The notes beneath the pieces were generated by a model. That model was not told the DNA's origin, searched no databases, and saw nothing but the letters and a program-made list of their open reading frames with translations. Positions 1 to 8,179 of a stretch of 50,635 nucleotides of DNA are shown here, in pieces. The first letter of the stretch is position 1, and the number at the start of each line of letters is the position of its first letter. Source of the DNA: an uncultured Planctomycetaceae bacterium (GTDB lineage Bacteria; Planctomycetota; Planctomycetia; Planctomycetales; Planctomycetaceae); NCBI GenBank assembly GCA_937916515.1, contig CALFSX010000221.1, positions 1 through 50,635 on the forward strand, written 5' to 3'. The position numbers were made by a program, and so were the translations under genes.

Positions 1-216
1 CACATCGACTGACGTACGTACATCGTATTGGGCAACAACTATTAACCCTCCACCAATCAATCAGTGACCGTTGATGCAATAAACAGATGACAGGTACATA
101 CCCAAACACACCTAACGCCGCTTCTGGATTTCGGTGGCTTCAGAACTGAAACCCCAAATCTGGACGTCAGTAACAGCATTCGCATCGCTCTGTTTAACTT
201 GTCATGGAACTTTCAA

Positions 217-1419
217 ATGTCTTTGGCTTTCGTTGGTCGCCAGCCAATTTTCAACACCAACCTACAGGTCTATGGTTACGAAATTCTGTTTCGCAGCAGC
301 ATGGACAACCGTGCAATAATTGAAGATGGAGACGAAGCTACTGCAAAGCTTGTCATCAACACGTTTACGGAATTGGGACTCGCACAAGTCACCGGCAGCC
401 ACACGGCCTTTATCAATATTACTCGTAACTTTCTGTTGAACGGCTACGCATACGCATTGCCGCGAGACGCCGTTGTGTTGGAAATCATTGAAGACATTGA
501 ACCAACAGAAGATGTCATCCGTGAAATTCGCAAGCTCTCAAAAGCTGGTTACAAAATTGCACTGGACGATTTCGTCTATAGCCCTCACCTGCAACCACTG
601 ATTGACGTGGCCGACATTATCAAAGTCGAACTTCCTGCAATCACACCAGAAGACTTGCCGCACCACGTCGAATTATTGCGCAGCTCCGGCGCAGCAATTC
701 TTGCAGAAAAAATCGAAACGCACGAAGAATTTGAGTTCTGCCAGCAGCTTGGCTTTGACTTGTTTCAAGGCTACTTCCTGAGCAAGCCCAAAGTCATCAC
801 CGGAAAGCGAATTCCTGAAAATCAACTTTCCACATTGCAGCTGATGAACCTGCTGCATTCCGAAGATACGGACATGGCGGCAGTGGTCAGAACGATCAGT
901 GCCAACCCGACTCTGTGCGTTCGAATCCTGCGTTTTGTCAATGCAGCTTCGACTGGGCTAAGAAACCGCATCGATTCTATCCAAACAGCTGTCAACCTTT
1001 TTGGCCTGAATCGACTTAAAACATTTGCCAGCCTGGCACTGCTGGCGACAACCGCCGATGCAAAACCGGCGGAGATCACCAACGCGGCGCTAACGCGAGC
1101 TCGCATGTGCGAACTGCTGGGAAAACTGAGCGGACATGAATCCACAGAAATGCACTTCATCGCCGGCCTGTTCTCACTACTCGACGTACTGCTTGACCAG
1201 CCAATGGTCAAAGCACTGGACTCGGTGCATCTGGCAACGGAAATCGAACAGGCCATTCAACACGAACTGGGCCCACTTGCCGAAGTTTTATCCTGCATTC
1301 TGAACTACGAAAAGGGAAATTGGGATCAAGTTCAACTATCCAACGTCGATCCTGCAGCAATTCGGAATGCTTACCTTGAGGCAACCAACTGGGCGGCCCA
1401 ATCGCTGGCAGACTTTTGA
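217..1419 (+). CDS. EAL-HDOD signalling protein
   Basis: About 400 residues. The N-terminal half is an EAL-like domain with the GRQPIF opening seen in EAL-HDOD (YuxH/CdgJ-type) proteins. The canonical EAL tripeptide is replaced by EILFR, and later motifs DDF and AEKIET...FQGYFLSKP are kept. The C-terminal half, from about residue 205, is a HDOD domain (LLHSEDTDMAAVVRTISANP and following helices). Because the EAL catalytic motif is altered, I infer a regulatory or scaffold protein rather than an active cyclic-di-GMP phosphodiesterase. The frame opens at a TTG (199), but I chose the ATG at 217, which puts the conserved FVGRQPIF near the N terminus as in relatives. It is transcribed towards the minus-strand PhoX-like gene. 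Confidence 0.85.
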   Translation: MSLAFVGRQPIFNTNLQVYGYEILFRSSMDNRAIIEDGDEATAKLVINTFTELGLAQVTGSHTAFINITRNFLLNGYAYALPRDAVVLEIIEDIEPTEDVIREIRKLSKAGYKIALDDFVYSPHLQPLIDVADIIKVELPAITPEDLPHHVELLRSSGAAILAEKIETHEEFEFCQQLGFDLFQGYFLSKPKVITGKRIPENQLSTLQLMNLLHSEDTDMAAVVRTISANPTLCVRILRFVNAASTGLRNRIDSIQTAVNLFGLNRLKTFASLALLATTADAKPAEITNAALTRARMCELLGKLSGHESTEMHFIAGLFSLLDVLLDQPMVKALDSVHLATEIEQAIQHELGPLAEVLSCILNYEKGNWDQVQLSNVDPAAIRNAYLEATNWAAQSLADF

Positions 1420-1532
1420 ACCAGAATTTGCAAACAGAAACGTCAATAGTTGACGTGCTCATTGGAATTTTTTCACGCACACATAAGCACGTCTTACTCA
1501 ACAGATTTGCGGCAACGAACGTTTCGAGTCAT

Positions 1533-2936
1533 CTACATGACCGAATCCCACGGTCCCGTAATCGCAAAAGTAATTCCGGGCGTCTGAATGTTCGCAAACA
1601 TCCAGACTCCGTCCGGACTAAACGAAGCTCCCGCCCATTCTTTGTTTCGAAAGTCGCCCTTGAAGCCGTTCTTTTCGCCACGCAATTCAACGTTATTTTC
1701 GGCAAGCAACTTTAAGTTACCTTCCTGCGAAAGAGCGAACATGCGTTGAGGAAACTCGGTCACTCCGTAGTTATTGTCTTCGCACAGGACAAGTCCCCCT
1801 TGAGGACTCACGCACAAATTGTCAGGCATGTTCAAGACCTGCTTCGCCGGGCTTTCAAACAACAGTGTCAGCTTTTCTGTGACTGGATCATACTTCCAGA
1901 TTTGCCCCGCTTTTGCCTGGCCGCCACTGGTGGCATCGAAGTACACGTATTCGTTGCCAAACCAGCAACCTTCCAGTCTGGCGAATGTTGTGGCCCCCAA
2001 TTTGGCCGCCTGCTTGTAAACGCCAAGTTCATCCGGCAAACCTTTGTTTGATGAATGAGCTTTTTCAGGGTCTGAAATTTGGTGCCAGCGCACGTCGAAT
2101 TCAGCCCCAGCCGCAACGCCTCCTCGCAGATCGGGCTGACCGACAACTTCTGCAACTTCCAACGTTCCGCCTGCCGCCAACTGGCCGTTTTTTTGCGGAA
2201 CAAAACGATAAAACGCCGAAGTGGTACGATCTTCAGTCTCATACACAATGCCGGTGTTGTGATCGATACAGACCGCTTCATGAACAAAACGCCCCATCGA
2301 TTTCAACGGAATCGGCTGACTGCTGCCATCCGGGTGGACTTCAAAGATCCAACCATGTTCCTGCTTGAATCCTCGCACCACATCTTTCTTGTACCGGTCA
2401 ATATCCCCTGGCCCAAGCACCGTTTCTTCACACGTCAACCAGGTCCCCCACGGCGTAATGCCGCCGGCACAGTTTCGACTGGTGCCAGCAAAACTCACCC
2501 AGCTATCAAGCAGCTTTCCCTGCTTGCTGTCGAAAACAAGAGTCGTGCAGCCTCCCTGAGCCTGCGAATCAAAAGCCGCGGCTTCACCCAATCGCGACAA
2601 CGCGGGACCATCAGAACCGACCTCGTGATTTCGCACCAACGTTAACACGTCGCCATCAACAGCCACAACGCCCATGCCATCGTGAGCCGCAGGTGTCGCC
2701 ACGCCGCCTTTCATAAGATCGCGCGTCCATCCAAACGACAAATACCGAAAGCCTTCCGGCAGCCGCAGCAATGGCAGGCCTGTGGTTTCGTCGATTGTTG
2801 GAACCAGCGAATTTCCAACCTTTGGGCTACCTCCGCAAGCCAAACGCCCACTCAGCGAAGTTAACGCCGCTGAGACTCCAAAGGCCGAGCAAACAGAAAA
2901 ACCTGCACTTAGAAATTCGCGTCGAGAATGGGCCAC
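1533..2936 (-). CDS. PhoX/DUF839 alkaline phosphatase-like protein, Tat-exported
   Basis: 467 residues. The N terminus has a Tat-type signal (SRREFLSAG followed by a hydrophobic stretch to about residue 30). The family signatures of PhoX/DUF839 are clear: NCAGGITPWGTWLTCEE near residue 160, HGWIFEVHP, GRFVHEAVCIDHNTGIVYETED, and a late PDNLCVSPQGGLVLCEDN. Known PhoX enzymes are calcium/iron phosphatases acting outside the cytoplasm; the exact substrate here is inferred only. The start is GTG at 2936, supported by an AGGA seven bases upstream (2944-2947 on the opposite strand). It lies 68 bp downstream of the sulfatase gene on the same strand, so the two may be cotranscribed, both releasing inorganic anions from organic matter. 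Confidence 0.85.
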   Translation of the reverse strand: MAHSRREFLSAGFSVCSAFGVSAALTSLSGRLACGGSPKVGNSLVPTIDETTGLPLLRLPEGFRYLSFGWTRDLMKGGVATPAAHDGMGVVAVDGDVLTLVRNHEVGSDGPALSRLGEAAAFDSQAQGGCTTLVFDSKQGKLLDSWVSFAGTSRNCAGGITPWGTWLTCEETVLGPGDIDRYKKDVVRGFKQEHGWIFEVHPDGSSQPIPLKSMGRFVHEAVCIDHNTGIVYETEDRTTSAFYRFVPQKNGQLAAGGTLEVAEVVGQPDLRGGVAAGAEFDVRWHQISDPEKAHSSNKGLPDELGVYKQAAKLGATTFARLEGCWFGNEYVYFDATSGGQAKAGQIWKYDPVTEKLTLLFESPAKQVLNMPDNLCVSPQGGLVLCEDNNYGVTEFPQRMFALSQEGNLKLLAENNVELRGEKNGFKGDFRNKEWAGASFSPDGVWMFANIQTPGITFAITGPWDSVM

Positions 2937-3004
2937 AGTTGATTCCTGAGATCATTGAAAAGGTTGCGATAACATTGGAAACGAATTCAGCGAACGGACA
3001 ACGA

Positions 3005-4402
3005 TTACAATGTCAGTTGGTTTTCTACGGGCTCAACAGACGCTTCATGTTCAGACTTCAGCTTTCGCAGCTGTTCAACAATGTCAGGATGCTCTTTTGC
3101 CACGTCATATTCCTCACTGGGATCATGCCCCAGATGAAACAACAACGGCGGGTCGTGGACAACAGCTGCCTTCTGACCAGTATACGACGTCTTGGTTTTG
3201 AAATGAGCCTTGTACATGCCCGATCGAACAGCAAAACACTCTTCGCCGTGATAGTAGAACATGTCTTGACGAGGACTTTCGCCGTCAGCAAACAACGCCG
3301 GTGATAAGTCGTGACCATCCAACTGGCGATCGGTCGGCACAACGGCTCCAGAAACCGCCGCAATTGTTGGCAGCAAATCCAAAGTACTGCCCATCTGCAT
3401 CACAACACCCGGTTTGATTTTGTTCGGCCACCAGAAAATCGTTGGCTCGCGCATGCCACCTTCCCAGGTAGATCCCTTACCGTCTCGCAACAATCCGGCA
3501 GAACCGCCCTGCTGCTTAAAAGATCTCCACGGGCCATTGTCAGACGTAAACACCACCAATGTGTTATCGGCCACGCCTTCGTCTTTCAACGCATTCAGAA
3601 CGCTGCCAACTGACCAATCGATTTCCTGAACAACATCGCCGTACAAACCACGACGGCTCACATCAGTGAACTCCTTCGAAACAAACAGCGGAACGTGCGG
3701 CAGATTGTGAGCCAGATAGATAAAGAACGGCTTGTCACCACGGTTTTTGATCAGACTCACCGCTTCTTCGGTGAAGCGTTTTGTAATCGTGTGCTGATCC
3801 GCTGGACGTTCAACAATCTTCTCGCCTCGCATCAAAGGAACGTTGAAATACTCTGTCTTCGGTTCATCAAATTTCAACTTATTCTTAGGAGCAGACGGCA
3901 GCGCATCCATATCGTTGGAATACGGAATTCCGAAATACGAATCGTAGCCGTGACTTGTCGGAAGGTACTGCGGAAGATGCCCCAGATGCCACTTTCCAAT
4001 CGCGTGAGTTGCGTAACCCTTTTGCTGCAGCATGCGGCCGATCGTCACTTCACTGGCTGGTAATCCGCCTTTCGAATTCGGAAATAACACTCGTCGAGTG
4101 TTCGAACACATGCCATTTCTAATTGGATAGCGTCCGGTTTGCAGAGCCGCTCGACTGGGCGTACACACGCAGGCCGCAACATAGAATTCCGTCCACTTCT
4201 GGCCTTCTGCCGCCATACGATCCAGATTGGGAGTCGCAATTGTCGGATGCCCGAAGCAACCAAGATCTCCATATCCCAGATCATCGCAGAAGATGACAAC
4301 CACGTTCGGATCTGCAGCCTGCAGCCCACTACTACTCATCGCACTGATAACTGTCAGCGCTGCAATGAAACTTCGCACCATCTGTCTCGCCTTCATTTCC
4401 AT
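3005..4402 (-). CDS. Sulfatase (arylsulfatase family), exported
   Basis: 465 residues with a Sec-type signal peptide (hydrophobic segment ending SGLQA, about residue 29). The N-terminal metal site is seen in VVIFCDDLGYGDLG. The sulfatase signature CTPSRAALQTGR carries Cys80 in a C-x-P-S-R context, the residue that an anaerobic or FGE-type maturase converts to formylglycine. Other conserved blocks are NLPHVP and FTSDNGPW. The length fits arylsulfatases of the planctomycete type, which desulfate polysaccharides or other sulfate esters; the substrate cannot be read from sequence. An ATG six bases further in (4396) is an equally possible start. Confidence 0.92.
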   Translation of the reverse strand: MEMKARQMVRSFIAALTVISAMSSSGLQAADPNVVVIFCDDLGYGDLGCFGHPTIATPNLDRMAAEGQKWTEFYVAACVCTPSRAALQTGRYPIRNGMCSNTRRVLFPNSKGGLPASEVTIGRMLQQKGYATHAIGKWHLGHLPQYLPTSHGYDSYFGIPYSNDMDALPSAPKNKLKFDEPKTEYFNVPLMRGEKIVERPADQHTITKRFTEEAVSLIKNRGDKPFFIYLAHNLPHVPLFVSKEFTDVSRRGLYGDVVQEIDWSVGSVLNALKDEGVADNTLVVFTSDNGPWRSFKQQGGSAGLLRDGKGSTWEGGMREPTIFWWPNKIKPGVVMQMGSTLDLLPTIAAVSGAVVPTDRQLDGHDLSPALFADGESPRQDMFYYHGEECFAVRSGMYKAHFKTKTSYTGQKAAVVHDPPLLFHLGHDPSEEYDVAKEHPDIVEQLRKLKSEHEASVEPVENQLTL

Positions 4403-4505
4403 TCAACAGGAAGCTCAATAACAGTCTCAATCATTACGTGAGACACAATCAACGGCAAGTCAGCTGGTGCGACCGACTGCGAAACACGCTCAACCGATTC
4501 CAAAC

Positions 4506-5165
4506 TTACAGATCAGCTGGGATCTCAGCGATGATTTCCAGCCGCGTTTTCTGCGTCGGATGTTCAATCTCAAGTCGATAAGCGTGCAAAGAAATCTGCC
4601 CACCGCGATGATGTTTGGACCCGTATTTTACGTCTCCAACGATCGGCATCTGGCGAGAAGCCAGTTGTACGCGAATCTGGTGACTGCGACCGGTGATCGG
4701 CATCACATTCAGGTGTGCTCGACCATGGCCCTGCGAATCAACGACATATTCCAAAATGCATTCCTGCGCTCCCGCCGCCTGAGGAGACACACAGTTGACA
4801 ACATTATTCGTACGATCTTTGCAAAGCCAATCCACCAGCCGTGCGTCTGCAACCCGGGAAGACGCCTCAACAATGGCGCGATACGTTTTCTTCACCGTGC
4901 TTCGACGAAACTGGTCCGACAATCGCGACGCCGCCTTGCCGGTTTTCGCAAACAACAGTACTCCGGAAACCGGACGATCAAGCCGATGAACAACGCCGAC
5001 AAAAATATTACCCGGCTTGGAATATTTGACTCGCAGATATTCGCGAGCAATATCCACCATCGACACATCGCCGGTGTCGTCACCCATTGTCAACACGCCA
5101 GCCGGTTTCAACACGGCCAGCAAATGATTGTCTTCAAACAGAACTGTTGGCGACTGATCGCTCAT
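4506..5165 (-). CDS. RluA-family RNA pseudouridine synthase
   Basis: About 219 residues. The catalytic motif HRLDRPVSG with its Asp lies near residue 67, and GRSHQIRVQLASRQMPIVGD is the conserved motif III. The protein lacks an N-terminal S4 RNA-binding domain, as do the short RluA/RluC-like enzymes of the TruC type. It isomerises uridine in rRNA or tRNA; the target base is not predictable. The frame extends to a TTG at 5183, but the ATG at 5165 gives a family-like N terminus. It is a single gene, 100 bp from the sulfatase start. Confidence 0.9.
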   Translation of the reverse strand: MSDQSPTVLFEDNHLLAVLKPAGVLTMGDDTGDVSMVDIAREYLRVKYSKPGNIFVGVVHRLDRPVSGVLLFAKTGKAASRLSDQFRRSTVKKTYRAIVEASSRVADARLVDWLCKDRTNNVVNCVSPQAAGAQECILEYVVDSQGHGRAHLNVMPITGRSHQIRVQLASRQMPIVGDVKYGSKHHRGGQISLHAYRLEIEHPTQKTRLEIIAEIPADL

Positions 5166-5280
5166 GTGTGATAAACTCGCCAATCCGGCAACTGGAAAAC
5201 TGAACCGCTACGCAAACCGCCTGGGCGTTTTGAACTTCCTTATTGAGCCGAACCCATTCTCATTAAGTCAATGTTTTCTG

Positions 5281-5375
5281 GAGCAACAACGTAGCGGCTC
5301 GGCGCTACGAACGCCCTACGTTTTTCCCACTCCACTCCACGCCACGCCACTCAGCCACGGGCGAAACCCTTGTTA
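5281..5375. repeat. Dispersed palindromic repeat, family B, copy 1
   Basis: Shares the blocks AGC(G/A)ACAACG(G/T)AGCG, CTCGGCGCT and GGGCGAA(G/A)CCCTTGTTA with the copy at 14371-14456. The ends contain short hairpins (for example GGGC-GAA-GCCC in copy 3). The last bases of this copy are the TAA stop of the neighbouring minus-strand gene, so the element abuts coding sequence. Function unknown. Confidence 0.6.
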
Positions 5376-5930
5376 AGGAATAAACTCAGCGGGCATATAG
5401 ATGCCCCCTTCGCCAATGCCGATTTTGGACAGTTCCAGTTTGATCTGATTTTCCGCAGACGCTCTGGCATTCTCACGTCGATTAACTCGCACGCGAATTC
5501 CGTTCGAATCACCTTTTGCCAACGCGGCCAGTTCAACTAAACGACTCAGCTTTGCCGGACGAAAAACGGGAACGTCTGCTCCAGGCAGTTCCATCAAAAA
5601 GTCTCGTTCGTCAATCAGAATGGACAGTACATTCCCGGACAAAGCCTTCTGTTCATCAGGTGTCAGTCCGCCCGTATCAAGCTTCGGCGTCGTGTTGGAA
5701 TCTGTGTTTTCCCGATTTGCGTTTGCCGGAGCGGTTACAGAAGTTGCCACGTTGGGAGCCTCCGTGGATGCCATCGGTTGAGATTTTTCCGCATCACCGT
5801 CGTTCGTCCCCAATCCCGGACCACGAAACAACATCAAAGCCAGCAACGCCGCCACAACAATAACGCCGCCACCCGCCGCTTTGGTGGTGGACTTCATTAA
5901 ACCCGGTCGCTTGGAACCCATGGCGATCAT
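5373..5930 (-). CDS. Small membrane-anchored hypothetical protein, possibly ExbD-like periplasmic fold
   Basis: 185 residues. There is a short basic N terminus, one transmembrane segment at about residues 18-36 (GGGVIVVAALLALMLF), and a Thr/Asn/Pro-rich linker. A C-terminal globular part of about 85 residues begins LSILIDERDF. The pattern beta-alpha-beta with IRVRVNRRENARASAENQIKLELSKIG resembles the periplasmic domain of ExbD/TolR, but no signature proves it. It lies downstream of the ExbB/ExbD pair on the same strand, separated by a 286-bp gap that contains a 119-bp repeat. I infer a partner in the same envelope complex, at moderate to low certainty. Confidence 0.6.
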   Translation of the reverse strand: MIAMGSKRPGLMKSTTKAAGGGVIVVAALLALMLFRGPGLGTNDGDAEKSQPMASTEAPNVATSVTAPANANRENTDSNTTPKLDTGGLTPDEQKALSGNVLSILIDERDFLMELPGADVPVFRPAKLSRLVELAALAKGDSNGIRVRVNRRENARASAENQIKLELSKIGIGEGGIYMPAEFIP

Positions 5931-6024
5931 CCGTTCGAAATAGTTAACACCGACTCACAGTTTAAAAATATGTGCTCGCCTGCCACTCAAAGTGATCAGT
6001 CAGAATATGCAAAATAAAACGCGT

Positions 6025-6143
6025 TAGTGCTGCGTCACCGCTAAGAATCAGAACCTGTGGTAGTGGATCTTGTGAAAGATCCCCGTGTCACAGGATCTTT
6101 CACAAGATCCACTACCAGAAGATTGAGCTGTGAAGCAGCGTCA
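6025..6143. repeat. 119-bp MITE-like element, copy 1
   Basis: The left end TAGTGCTGCGTCACCGCT and the right end (reverse complement TGACGCTGCTTCACAGCT) form imperfect terminal inverted repeats. The interior holds a perfect 23-bp inverted repeat (6060-6082 and 6093-6115) around a 10-nt loop. A second copy of exactly the same length lies at 24659-24777, with about 100 of 119 positions identical. No coding capacity. It sits between the ExbD-like gene's 3' end and the small membrane-protein gene. Confidence 0.8.
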
Positions 6144-6216
6144 GCCGGACATCACAGCACATGAAACCTTTGTGCTTAGATGACAGCAACACCGGAATCA
6201 TACTGCACTCCGACCA

Positions 6217-7017
6217 TTATTGCGCCCCGCCACCAACACCACCCAGCAGTGAACCACCGGGCCGAAATCCCATCAAAGAAAAGTCAAACCAACGAGTGTT
6301 GCCGGCATCACGACGAAGCTGTTCAATCAGTAACGGCATACCGTCGGTCGCTCGACGTCTAAGTCCGGCCTGAGTATCGCCATACGTCAGCAGAATAATG
6401 ACAAGTGGACGTGGTTCTGTGAATGCCTTACTGGCCTCAAACGCCCGCGACACAAACTCTTCCACAGTCCCAAACGACACTGTCGCGTTACGTTCACCGT
6501 CCGAAAACACGGCCTGGCCATTATCCTGAATATGCAGTTCCCACACAGAAACATGTTTCTGCATTTCGTCATATCGCAGCATAAACCGAAACAACTCTTC
6601 CCCTCGAGTCGGAAGTATTTTCTTCAGTTGTTCGGCGGCAGCCTGCAATTGTTTGGCGTCGTTGACTTTACCATCTGTTTTCAGTCGCAGCACTTCCTCC
6701 ATCACTGTGCCTGGCAAATTCAACGCTTCCGCCAAAGCGCTACCGGCCTGTTGATGCTGCTTCACGATGCTTTCATAGTGCTCGCTATAGCGTTCGCGAG
6801 TCGCCGACAATTGGTTACTACGAACAGCATAAGTCTGCTCCAGTTCGTCGCGGCGAGAATTGAAGTCTTCCGCCAGAGCGGTTTTCTGTTGTTCCAGCTG
6901 ATCCTGAGCCGATTCGGCTTTCTGCTGAATTTCCATGTACTGCGCGAAAATCACAATCAGCAGCAGGTCCAACAACGGAGTCAGCTGAAACGACAGGCGT
7001 TTGCGAGTCTTCATCAT
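6217..7017 (-). CDS. ExbD/TolR-like membrane protein with coiled coil
   Basis: 266 residues. The N-terminal basic stretch MKTRKRLSFQLTPLLDLLLIVIF has the ExbD/TolR layout: a short cytoplasmic head, then one membrane segment with an aspartate (L-D-L) of the kind that takes part in proton flow. A long predicted coiled coil follows at about residues 27-90 (QQKAESAQDQLEQQK onwards), then a globular periplasmic domain. This is longer than classical ExbD (about 140 residues) and more like MotB-type or gliding-type stators. The start codon overlaps the stop of the upstream ExbB-like gene by four bases, so they are translationally coupled. The C-terminal tail is Gly-rich (GGSLLGGVGGG). Confidence 0.75.
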   Translation of the reverse strand: MMKTRKRLSFQLTPLLDLLLIVIFAQYMEIQQKAESAQDQLEQQKTALAEDFNSRRDELEQTYAVRSNQLSATRERYSEHYESIVKQHQQAGSALAEALNLPGTVMEEVLRLKTDGKVNDAKQLQAAAEQLKKILPTRGEELFRFMLRYDEMQKHVSVWELHIQDNGQAVFSDGERNATVSFGTVEEFVSRAFEASKAFTEPRPLVIILLTYGDTQAGLRRRATDGMPLLIEQLRRDAGNTRWFDFSLMGFRPGGSLLGGVGGGAQ

Positions 7018-7754
7018 CGTGCCCCTCGCCCGGAGCCGCTGACAGAAGTGGTTTCCACCGCTGATGATTCTCGAACGTCATCTGCCACAACAGCTGTCAT
7101 CGCCAGTTCACGCTTGGCCTTCGCCACCATGTCCCGAACGTGTGATCGACTTTGAGTAAGCCGTTCAAAACGCGTTTCCAGCATGCTGTTGATAAACATC
7201 AAAATGATGGCAGCGGCCAACCCGCAGAACGTCGACCAGATAGCATCGCCAAATCGATTCACAATCGCAGACATCGTTGCCGAAGCGTTCTCAACCGCAT
7301 CCGATTTTTGCAATGCCGAACCGATCGCCAGAATGGTGCCCAGCACTCCAGCTAACGGATACGCTTCAATCATCGTGCGAGCCATGTTGCTGGCGGTTTC
7401 AAACGACAAAGAATCCAGATAGCTGCGGCGTTCGTCCAGAATATGAATCCGTCGCAAACATTCCGTGCGATCATTCACGCGAGTCGGATCGTTGACCACA
7501 TCGTTGATATCTTCGACAAATGCATCAATCTGGTTGGTCAAAGGTGCGTTTCGCCCCAGCACACTGCGATGCTTCAGGCCGCGAGTGAAGTCGTCCAGGC
7601 ATCCTGCAATCACCGAAAGATCGCGACGGTACCACATCGACAGCACAAAGAAGCAGAATAGGTGAAACACCGCCGCACCAATAATGATGGACGCTGAAAG
7701 TCCGGAAAGGTACTTCAGCCACGGAGCCAAATCGCTAAGACTGGAAATGTCCAT
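7014..7754 (-). CDS. MotA/TolQ/ExbB-type proton channel protein
   Basis: 246 residues with three likely membrane segments: residues 17-40 (LSASIIIGAAVFHLFCFFVLS), around 130-147 (AYPLAGVLGTILAIGSAL) and 168-188 (AIWSTFCGLAAAIILMFI). The loop-plus-helix order and the GVLGT...GDAIWSTFCGL pattern are typical of the MotA/TolQ/ExbB family, which couples proton flow to work on an envelope partner. It overlaps the ExbD-like gene by four bases, which supports a two-subunit stator. There is no TonB gene in view; the nearest exported partners are the VWA protein upstream and the small membrane protein downstream. Confidence 0.85.
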   Translation of the reverse strand: MDISSLSDLAPWLKYLSGLSASIIIGAAVFHLFCFFVLSMWYRRDLSVIAGCLDDFTRGLKHRSVLGRNAPLTNQIDAFVEDINDVVNDPTRVNDRTECLRRIHILDERRSYLDSLSFETASNMARTMIEAYPLAGVLGTILAIGSALQKSDAVENASATMSAIVNRFGDAIWSTFCGLAAAIILMFINSMLETRFERLTQSRSHVRDMVAKAKRELAMTAVVADDVRESSAVETTSVSGSGRGAR

Positions 7755-8179
7755 GACTTACTCACTCAACTTCGAAACATCTGGGCCATACAAATCGCCG
7801 TACGAATCACCAGAATCCGAACGTCGTCAAAATTTCGCACGCAACTCAAACCTCTTGAGTCCTACGCAGTTTCCGCCCGCAAGACCAAGTCAGAAACGCA
7901 AAATATTGAAATGCTGATCAGCGGCGGTGCGAAAAGAGTATGGTTTTTGACCGGTTTTAGTCCATACAACTCTCACAACCCAATACCGGACGCACGCCAA
8001 ACAAGCCCTGAACGAAGCAAAGACCGTTAATCTTCGGACTGTATCGCTAAGTTGCAGATTGACAACATTCGAATTTCATGGCACAAAACTCGGCGAACCT
8101 GTGATTTACGGCCAATCGCCCGAACACGCAAAGCAAGAATTGAACTCAAAGCAGCAACGCTGATTGCTGCCACAAAGAA
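7755..8179. other. Intergenic region upstream of the ExbB-like gene
   Basis: 425 bp with no gene I can support. A weak inverted repeat is visible around 7938-7975 (GTATGG ... CCATAC, flanked by GAG and CTC). The promoter of the ExbB/ExbD pair presumably lies here, but no clear -35/-10 pair can be named. Confidence 0.4.

Noticed and set aside
4467-5171. 234-codon plus-strand frame
   Set aside because: Opposite the RluA-type gene, whose motifs are certain; the frame shows no recognisable domain.
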